From contig JAITDQ010000088.1 of NCBI GenBank assembly GCA_031282485.1, positions 1-19,424 of the forward strand: 19,424 bases of DNA, written 5' to 3'. Positions 14,425 through 19,424 of the stretch are shown here, in pieces (the stretch's first letter is position 1; each line of letters opens with the position of its first letter). A program made the translations under genes and the position numbers. This DNA comes from Tannerella sp. (lineage in GTDB: Bacteria; Bacteroidota; Bacteroidia; Bacteroidales; Tannerellaceae). The notes under the pieces were generated by a model, which saw only the letters and a list, made by a program, of their open reading frames with translations, did no database searches and was not told where the DNA came from.

Positions 14425-15635
14425 CGGTATTGCTTGGCGATAATATAATTTCGGCTTTGGGATTTACGGCGGAAGAAAATTACCGCAATGTGAAACAGGG
14501 CGTCTGCGGACTGAAATTTTTTGCAGACCGCTACGGTTTGCCGGAACCCTTCATGGCGTCGGAGATTGATGGCGACAGGCTGGACAGGGCTTTCGGAGAA
14601 ATATCCGCACAGCGGCAGCCGGTCGCCGGGCCGACGTATACGAAACTGGAAAAAGCATCCGTCGTTTCGATTGCGGAAGCTTTGAAAGATACGGGCATAG
14701 ACCCGTCGGACGGGAATGTACTTTTCGTCCTCTCAACAACGAAAGGAAACGTCTTCCTGCTGAACGGGAAGGAACGGGAAGGATATGAACCGGAACAGCT
14801 TTACCTGTGGCGTTCGGCGGAGTTGATAGCCCGGTTTTTCGGAAATGCAAACCGGCCGGTGGTCGTGTCGAACGCCTGCATATCGGGCGTTTCCGCCATG
14901 ATTGCCGCTCAGCGCGAACTCCGTTCGGGACGATACGGCTATGCTGTGGTAACGGGCGTTGACGTGCTTTCCGAATTTATCGTCACGGGATTCCAGTCGT
15001 TTAAAGCCCTGTCGCAGGAAGTGTGCAAGCCGTTCGACGCGAACCGTACAGGCCTGAATATCGGCGAAGCCGCAGCAACCGTCATTATGACCGAACGCCC
15101 GGAAAACGAGCTTCAGGACGGCGATGTCGTCCTCACGGCAGGCGCCATGCGCAACGATGCGAATCATATATCCGGCCCTTCGCGCACAGGCGAAGGCGCA
15201 TATCTCGCATTGCGCAAGACAATGGAAAACGTTGACCCGGATGAAATTGCGTTTGTCTGCGCTCATGGAACGGCAACGTCATACAACGATGAAATGGAGT
15301 CAATCGCATTGACGCGTGCAGGATTGCAGCATGTACCCGTAAACAGCCTGAAAGGCTATTTCGGACATACGCTTGGCGCGGCGGGCGTTATGGAAAGCAT
15401 TATTTCCGTACGTGCGTTGAAGGATGAAACGATTCTCAAAACTTACGGATTTGAAACGCCCGGCGTTACGAATCCGCTTGATATTACTGCAGAAAACAGA
15501 GTTACGGCAAAGCGACGCTGTATAAAAATGCTTTCCGGCTTCGGCGGATGCAATGTGGCGGCGCTGTTTACAAAAATTAAAAAACAGAAATTGGAAGCCG
15601 GAGATGCCATTCTCCACGCTCAACGGTTATGGTAA
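14421..15635 (+). CDS. Beta-ketoacyl-ACP synthase (second, complete active site)
   Basis: A 404-residue ketosynthase that keeps the active-site set: C153 in SNACISGVSA, H282 in CAHGTATS, K311 and H316 in GYFGHTLGAAG. The N-terminus is divergent and short (MTVLLGDNIISALG), and the glycine-rich C-terminal motif reads MLSGFGGCNVAALF in place of the usual NSFGFGGTN, so it is far from FabB/FabF. It is followed, with a 7-base overlap, by a half-length ketosynthase-like protein. This resembles the ketosynthase/partner pairs of type II polyketide systems, and the two may form a heterodimer (inference). The ATGA overlap with the thioesterase gene fixes the start well. Confidence 0.85.
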   Translation: MTVLLGDNIISALGFTAEENYRNVKQGVCGLKFFADRYGLPEPFMASEIDGDRLDRAFGEISAQRQPVAGPTYTKLEKASVVSIAEALKDTGIDPSDGNVLFVLSTTKGNVFLLNGKEREGYEPEQLYLWRSAELIARFFGNANRPVVVSNACISGVSAMIAAQRELRSGRYGYAVVTGVDVLSEFIVTGFQSFKALSQEVCKPFDANRTGLNIGEAAATVIMTERPENELQDGDVVLTAGAMRNDANHISGPSRTGEGAYLALRKTMENVDPDEIAFVCAHGTATSYNDEMESIALTRAGLQHVPVNSLKGYFGHTLGAAGVMESIISVRALKDETILKTYGFETPGVTNPLDITAENRVTAKRRCIKMLSGFGGCNVAALFTKIKKQKLEAGDAILHAQRLW

Positions 15636-16318
15636 GTTATATAAAGTCATATTGCAGAATTGTTCCCGGATGCGTAGCGCTGAACGGGGATGTGTATTTC
15701 GAATCGGGAAACCGGGCGGCTGTGTCGTCACCGGCGGGGAATGAACCGTTCGCGATGCACGATTTCTTTTCTGCCGTATACGAACGCCTGCATATCGAAT
15801 ATCGTAAATTTTACAAAATGGACGCCCTGTCGAAGCTTGGTTTTCTCGCTTCCGAACTGATACTTAACGGTATCGACCTGTCGTTGCCGAAAGAAGAGAC
15901 AGGCATTGCGTTCTTCAATTGCAGTGCGTCGCTCGAAACCGACCGGAGATATCAGCAGACAATCTGCGACAGGAATAACTTTTTCCCTTCACCGTCGGAA
16001 TTTGTCTATACGCTGCCGAATATCGTGACGGGGGAAATATCCATACGGAACAAAATATACGGTGAAACGGCATTTTATATTACTCCCTGTTTCCGGGCAG
16101 ACAGTCTGTGCGAAGCTGTTGAAAATATGATTCGTTTTGCAGGGATGAAATACGTTTTGGCGGGATGGACGGAAGTCGAGCCTTTTTCCGGCAAGCTCAG
16201 TTGCCTTATGGTTCTTTGTGAAGCGGGAAATACGGACAGGTCGCTCCCGGAAGCAGGCAAACGGCCGCTGACGGCTGCTAATCTGGACGGTTTATATGTC
16301 AACTATCGGAATTATTAA
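15629..16318 (+). CDS. Half-length ketosynthase-like protein (N-terminal thiolase half only)
   Basis: A 229-residue protein that appears to cover only the N-terminal half of a ketosynthase (Ketoacyl-synt_2/PF13723-like). The region FVYTLPNIVTGEISIRNKI, then GETAFYITPCF, then MKYVLAGWTEV aligns without gaps to the nucleophile-elbow region of FabF, placing C154 at the catalytic cysteine. The C-terminal half with the two histidines is absent, and the reading frame ends normally just before ACP 2. It is therefore unlikely to condense chains alone. It may be a structural or length-setting partner of the preceding ketosynthase, whose gene it overlaps by 7 bases. No frameshifted C-terminal half was seen downstream, so it looks like a stable short protein and not a broken gene. 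Confidence 0.7.
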   Translation: MVSYIKSYCRIVPGCVALNGDVYFESGNRAAVSSPAGNEPFAMHDFFSAVYERLHIEYRKFYKMDALSKLGFLASELILNGIDLSLPKEETGIAFFNCSASLETDRRYQQTICDRNNFFPSPSEFVYTLPNIVTGEISIRNKIYGETAFYITPCFRADSLCEAVENMIRFAGMKYVLAGWTEVEPFSGKLSCLMVLCEAGNTDRSLPEAGKRPLTAANLDGLYVNYRNY

Positions 16319-16336
16319 TTTTTAAAATACAAAAAT

Positions 16337-16594
16337 ATGGATGAATTAATTTTAGAATTGAAAAATGAGATTATTAAAGTGTTGAATCTTGAAGGCGTCA
16401 CCCCGGAAGATATTTCCGACGACGGCGAACTTTTTGGAGAAGGACTGGGACTTGATTCCATTGATGCGCTGGAACTTATTGTCCTGCTCGAAAAGACTTA
16501 CGGCATCAAACTGAAAGACCCTGCACAGGGAAAAGAAATTTTCAAATCCGTTCGCACAATGGCGGAATACGTACAGGCGAACAGAACGAAATGA
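16337..16594 (+). CDS. Acyl carrier protein (ACP 2)
   Basis: An 85-residue acidic carrier protein with the modification serine S41 in the motif GLGLDSIDALEL. This motif differs from ACP 1 (AGLDSLDFVD) and is closer to carrier proteins of aryl polyene and polyketide clusters. Having two ACPs suggests separate jobs, for instance starter loading versus chain extension (inference). It begins 18 bases after the half-ketosynthase gene. Its stop codon runs straight into a purine-rich repeat. Confidence 0.9.
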   Translation: MDELILELKNEIIKVLNLEGVTPEDISDDGELFGEGLGLDSIDALELIVLLEKTYGIKLKDPAQGKEIFKSVRTMAEYVQANRTK

Positions 16595-16617
16595 GAGTGG
16601 AGAATGGAGAGTGGAGA
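16593..16617. repeat. Purine-rich direct repeat between ACP 2 and the third ketosynthase
   Basis: GAGAGTGGAGA occurs at 16593-16603 and 16607-16617, separated by ATG, and is followed by an AT stretch GTTAAAAATT. The repeat creates a false start (ATG at 16604) in frame with the next ketosynthase. Confidence 0.7.
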
Positions 16618-16654
16618 GTTAAAAATTCACTCTACTGATAATACGGTTATTGTG

Positions 16655-17851
16655 ATGAACAAAGAAATCTATATCACCGGGGCCGGCGTTGTTTCTGCCA
16701 TTGGAATGGGTAAAGCCGCTACGCTCGACGCTCTGGTTAACGGGCGAACGGGGGTGGAGCCGATAAAGTATCTCCGCACCTCACACACGGGTCTTCCCGT
16801 CGGCGAGGTGAAATACAGCAACGACGAACTTCGTGAAATGTTGCGGATTCCGTCGTCGGAGGCATTTATCCGCTCTTCGCTGCTTGCCATTCCTGCCGTA
16901 AAGGAAGCCATGGAGCAGGCGCGGCTCGACGACCGGTCGTCGCTGCGCACGGCATTCCTGTCGGGTATAACGGTTGGCGGTATGGATCAGGCCGAACTGA
17001 TGTATTCCGATTTCCTGAATAATGATTCGCGAAACGATTATATCGAACTGAATGACTGCGGCGCATGTACGGAGCAGATTGCCGCTTTTATCGGCGGTTT
17101 CCGCATGGCGTCGACGATTGTGACGGCCTGCTCGTCGTCGGCAAACACGATTATGATGGGGGTCGACATGATAAAAACGGGACGGGCGGACATTGTCGTG
17201 GCCGGCGGAACGGAATGTCTCTCGCGCTATCACGTCAACGGCTTTAACACGCTGATGATTCTCGACCGCGAGATATGCAAACCGTTCGACCGCGACCGCG
17301 CCGGGATAAACCTCGGCGAAGGCGCCGGCTTCCTTGTGCTCGAGACGGCTGCATCGGCCGCACGGCGCGGAGTTGCCCCTATCGGAAAGATTGCCGGATA
17401 CAGCAATGTGTGCGATGCATTTCACCCGACAGCTTCCTCCCCCGACGGATTAGGCCCGTACCTCGCCATGAAGGGAGCTATTGAAAACGCAGGATTGAAA
17501 CCGGAAGATATCGATTACCTCAATGCGCACGGCACCGGTACGCCGAACAACGACCTGACGGAAGGTCTTGCGGCCATGAAGCTTTTCGGCGACAGCGTCC
17601 CTCCGCTTTCCTCCCTGAAAGCTTACACGGGGCATACGACGAGCGCCGCCGGCAGTTTCGAAGCCGTCGTGTCGCTGCTCGCCATTGAGTACAATTTCCT
17701 GCCTGTGAACATGAATTTCAGGAATAAGATTGAAGAGCATAACTTCTCCCCCGTGACGAACCCCGTGCCGGCGCGTCCGGTAAGGAACGTACTGTCAAAC
17801 TCGTTCGGTTTCGGGGGCAATGATTCCGCTATTGTTTTATCTAAAATATGA
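16655..17851 (+). CDS. Beta-ketoacyl-ACP synthase, FabF-like (third)
   Basis: From the ATG at 16655 (MNKEIYITGAGVVSAIG) the protein has 398 residues, the normal ketosynthase length. An in-frame ATG at 16604 would add 17 residues coded by a purine-rich repeat and is rejected. The active site is intact: C159 in VTACSSSANT, H292 in NAHGTGTPNND, K322 and H327 in AYTGHTTSAAG; the C-terminal NSFGFGGND motif is present. It should condense malonyl-ACP with the chain. The next gene, 6 bases on, encodes a ketosynthase homologue lacking key residues. This is the arrangement of a ketosynthase/chain-length-factor heterodimer such as ApeO/ApeC in aryl polyene clusters. Confidence 0.9.
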   Translation: MNKEIYITGAGVVSAIGMGKAATLDALVNGRTGVEPIKYLRTSHTGLPVGEVKYSNDELREMLRIPSSEAFIRSSLLAIPAVKEAMEQARLDDRSSLRTAFLSGITVGGMDQAELMYSDFLNNDSRNDYIELNDCGACTEQIAAFIGGFRMASTIVTACSSSANTIMMGVDMIKTGRADIVVAGGTECLSRYHVNGFNTLMILDREICKPFDRDRAGINLGEGAGFLVLETAASAARRGVAPIGKIAGYSNVCDAFHPTASSPDGLGPYLAMKGAIENAGLKPEDIDYLNAHGTGTPNNDLTEGLAAMKLFGDSVPPLSSLKAYTGHTTSAAGSFEAVVSLLAIEYNFLPVNMNFRNKIEEHNFSPVTNPVPARPVRNVLSNSFGFGGNDSAIVLSKI

Positions 17852-17857
17852 TTCGCC

Positions 17858-18910
17858 ATGCCGGTATACATACAGTCAGCAAATCAAATATCAGCGCAAA
17901 AGCCGCTGTCGGACGAATGGTTCGATAACCCCGTTTATTACGGAGACAAACGCGTACCGACCGTCGATCCTGATTTCTCAGGTCATTTCCCGCCGTTGGC
18001 CGCGCGGCGCATGTGCGTGCTCCTGAAACGCGCCGTCATGATGTCGCGCCTGACGCTCAAAGCAGCTTCCACAGAAATGCCCGACGCCATAATCAGCGGA
18101 ACGGGACTCGGATGCATCGAAAATACGGAGAAGTTCCTACATTCAATCATGGAGAACGATGAGAAATTCCTCCAGCCGACGTATTTCATGCAGTCCACAC
18201 ACAACATACTCAGTTCGTCGATTGCGATAGACCTGAAATGCCACGGATATAACAATACATTCGTAAACCGCGGGACATCGTTCGAAAACGCTTTGCTCGA
18301 CGCCCTTATGCAGTTTGAACGGAAACGCATACGGACGGCGCTGGTAGGCGGATACGACGAGCTGACCGACGATTATTACAGGTTTTTCGAGCGAATCGGC
18401 ATCTGGAATTTCGTCGCGGGAGCATCGCCGGAGGAAAAATGCTTCGCCGGTGAAGCCGCCGTCAGCATGCTGCTCGGCACGGATAAAAACGAGCATACGA
18501 TATGCGAAATAAACGATGTGGAACTGCTGTTCCGCCCGTCGTACGAAGAGTTAGGCCATACGCTCGACGGGATGCTTGCAAAAGCCGGATGCCGGCTGTC
18601 CGACATCGACGCGGTTCTGACGGGACTTAATACGCACGCGGAAAACGACCGCGTTTACCGCGAAGTAACAGCCCGTTTTTTCGGTTCCCGTCCGGTTATG
18701 CGCTACAAACACCTGTTCGGCGAATCGTTCATGTCGTCCGCGTTAGGCGTATACGTGGCGGCGACCTGCCTCCGCAAAGGCCGGATACCGTCGTTTTTAC
18801 TCGCCGGCAGCAACGCCGCCGGTATCGAAAACGTCAAACGTATACTTGTATACAGTCATTACAGAAACAAATCCCATTCATTTATACTTTTATCATCATG
18901 CTCAAACTAA
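17858..18910 (+). CDS. Ketosynthase-like chain-length-factor homologue lacking the catalytic Cys
   Basis: A 350-residue ketosynthase relative. An ungapped alignment by eye of the nucleophile region (HGYNNTFVNRGTSFENAL, then TALVGGYDE) to FabF places G139 where the catalytic cysteine should be. The first histidine position is kept (H260 in GLNTHAEND), but the second reads FGES in place of the GH motif (E289). It also lacks the SFGFGGTN end and is about 50 residues shorter than an active ketosynthase. It should not condense chains; a chain-length-factor-like or scaffold role beside the intact ketosynthase upstream is the best guess. It overlaps the membrane-protein gene by 13 bases. Confidence 0.75.
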   Translation: MPVYIQSANQISAQKPLSDEWFDNPVYYGDKRVPTVDPDFSGHFPPLAARRMCVLLKRAVMMSRLTLKAASTEMPDAIISGTGLGCIENTEKFLHSIMENDEKFLQPTYFMQSTHNILSSSIAIDLKCHGYNNTFVNRGTSFENALLDALMQFERKRIRTALVGGYDELTDDYYRFFERIGIWNFVAGASPEEKCFAGEAAVSMLLGTDKNEHTICEINDVELLFRPSYEELGHTLDGMLAKAGCRLSDIDAVLTGLNTHAENDRVYREVTARFFGSRPVMRYKHLFGESFMSSALGVYVAATCLRKGRIPSFLLAGSNAAGIENVKRILVYSHYRNKSHSFILLSSCSN

Positions 18911-19257
18911 TATGCGCTTCGGTTATTCAGTGTGCGTTTCTCGCGGCAGGACAGGTTTTTCTTAAAATCAGCCTCGAGAAGTTCGAAAAGTTCAGCTGGA
19001 CATGGAAATTCTTCCGCGATTTCCTCACAAACTGGTGGCTTCTGGCCTCCGGTCTTTCCATGGTTGCCGCATCGGTAATATGGTTTTACATACTGAAACA
19101 TAACGACCTGTCGCTTGCCTATCCGCTTATCAGCATCAGCTACATATTCGGGACGCTTGCCGCCATCTTCATTTTCCACGAGACGGTTCCGCCCACCCGT
19201 TGGATAGGCGTCCTGCTCATCATGGCCGGCGTCGCATTCCTCACGAAGCCGGCCTGA
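18898..19257 (+). CDS. Small four-helix EamA/SMR-type membrane protein
   Basis: A 119-residue, very hydrophobic protein with four probable transmembrane helices (about 3-22, 45-65, 70-92 and 97-116). The pattern LSLAYPLISISYIFGTLAAIFIFHETVPPTRWIGVLLIMAGVAF is typical of one EamA half or of SMR/ArnE-ArnF-type exporters. Such short proteins work as dimers and move small molecules or lipid-linked intermediates across the inner membrane. As the last gene of the operon it may flip or export the lipid-linked polyene, or an unrelated lipid precursor (inference). The start lies inside the preceding gene (13-base overlap), which ties it to the operon. Confidence 0.8.
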   Translation: MLKLICASVIQCAFLAAGQVFLKISLEKFEKFSWTWKFFRDFLTNWWLLASGLSMVAASVIWFYILKHNDLSLAYPLISISYIFGTLAAIFIFHETVPPTRWIGVLLIMAGVAFLTKPA

Positions 19258-19378
19258 AGCGCCGGCCAAATGGGAGAGAAGCGAACGCATGGTTGTCAAA
19301 ACCCAGATGTACATGCCGGGATTAAACCTCTTCGATGCAAAAAAGTCTTAAAAGGGCGTTTTATTTATATATTAGCGC

Positions 19379-19386
19379 TAAATTTG
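19379..19386 (+). promoter_or_regulatory. -7 element at the right edge, probably for the next gene
   Basis: TAAATTTG fits the Bacteroidetes consensus TAnnTTTG exactly; the -33 region (GTTTT near 19358-19362) is only a weak match. An ATG at 19420 follows about 30 bases after the predicted start and runs off the window, so a new gene may begin there. The 162 bases between the membrane-protein stop and this ATG otherwise hold no recognised gene. Confidence 0.4.
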
Positions 19387-19424
19387 AAGCGTTTAAACAA
19401 AAAAACAGTTGAATTTTTTATGAA

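Noticed and set aside
16604..16654. N-terminal extension of the third ketosynthase from the ATG at 16604
   Set aside because: The 17 extra residues are encoded by a purine-rich repeat and do not match ketosynthase N-termini, which begin close to the ITGAG motif.
16781..17425. A 214-codon minus-strand frame
   Set aside because: It is a shadow of the third ketosynthase, rich in Arg/His as expected for antisense of such genes.
19240..19266. Two GCCGGC palindromes near the end of the membrane-protein gene as a terminator
   Set aside because: There is no convincing stem with a following T-run, so a terminator call is not supported.
19289..19351. A 20-codon frame after the membrane-protein gene
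   Set aside because: Too short, with no motif or good start context. A longer frame from 19270 that stays open to the window edge is also without recognisable features.

Overview
The window comes from a Bacteroidetes chromosome, most likely order Bacteroidales. Evidence: several promoters fit the Bacteroidetes -7 consensus TAnnTTTG, Shine-Dalgarno signals are absent or weak, and one protein carries a type IX secretion (type B) C-terminal domain. AT-rich intergenic repeats of the AATTAAAAATTAA type are present, as is a truncated AAA-ATPase-like gene of a kind common in this phylum. No tRNA, rRNA, CRISPR array or transposase was seen.

Layout. (1) 1-560: decaying accessory DNA on the minus strand. 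It holds the 5' part of an AAA-ATPase-like gene cut by an in-frame TAA inside a perfect hairpin, and a short ORF resembling the C-terminal end of a GH95-type glycosidase. (2) 563-4062, plus strand: an M24 aminopeptidase with its own promoter, then pyrB and pyrI (aspartate carbamoyltransferase catalytic and regulatory subunits), then a flavoredoxin-like flavin reductase. (3) 4070-9062: a cell-envelope block of two divergent units. On the minus strand, a triple-LysM protein with a type-1 periplasmic-binding-protein-like domain overlaps a small outer-membrane beta-barrel gene by ATGA. On the plus strand, a secreted protein with a gliding-motility/T9SS type B C-terminal domain is followed by an MltD-like lytic transglycosylase.

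(4) 9201-19257, plus strand: a tightly packed 13-gene operon, the most interesting part of the window. It encodes a ketoreductase, a FabB-like ketosynthase, an ACP, an LpxL/HtrB-like acyltransferase, a winged-helix/SAM methyltransferase, a FabZ-like hotdog dehydratase, a 4HBT thioesterase, a second ketosynthase, a half-length ketosynthase-like protein, a second ACP, a FabF-like ketosynthase, a ketosynthase homologue that has lost its active-site Cys and one His (chain-length-factor-like), and a four-helix EamA/SMR-type membrane protein. Together this is a type II polyketide/fatty-acid machinery of the aryl polyene/flexirubin kind. ACP-bound chains would be extended by the ketosynthases and reduced and dehydrated without enoyl reduction to give a conjugated polyene. 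The chain would then be methylated and probably moved onto a lipid or membrane carrier. No ligase, aromatic-amino-acid ammonia lyase, phosphopantetheinyl transferase or outer-membrane export gene is inside the window. A promoter-like site at 19379-19386 suggests a further transcription unit starting at the right edge, which may supply some of these.

The assignment to aryl polyene-type chemistry rests on enzyme composition and active-site motifs read by eye. The exact product, and whether the cluster departs from described aryl polyene clusters, cannot be decided from this window.
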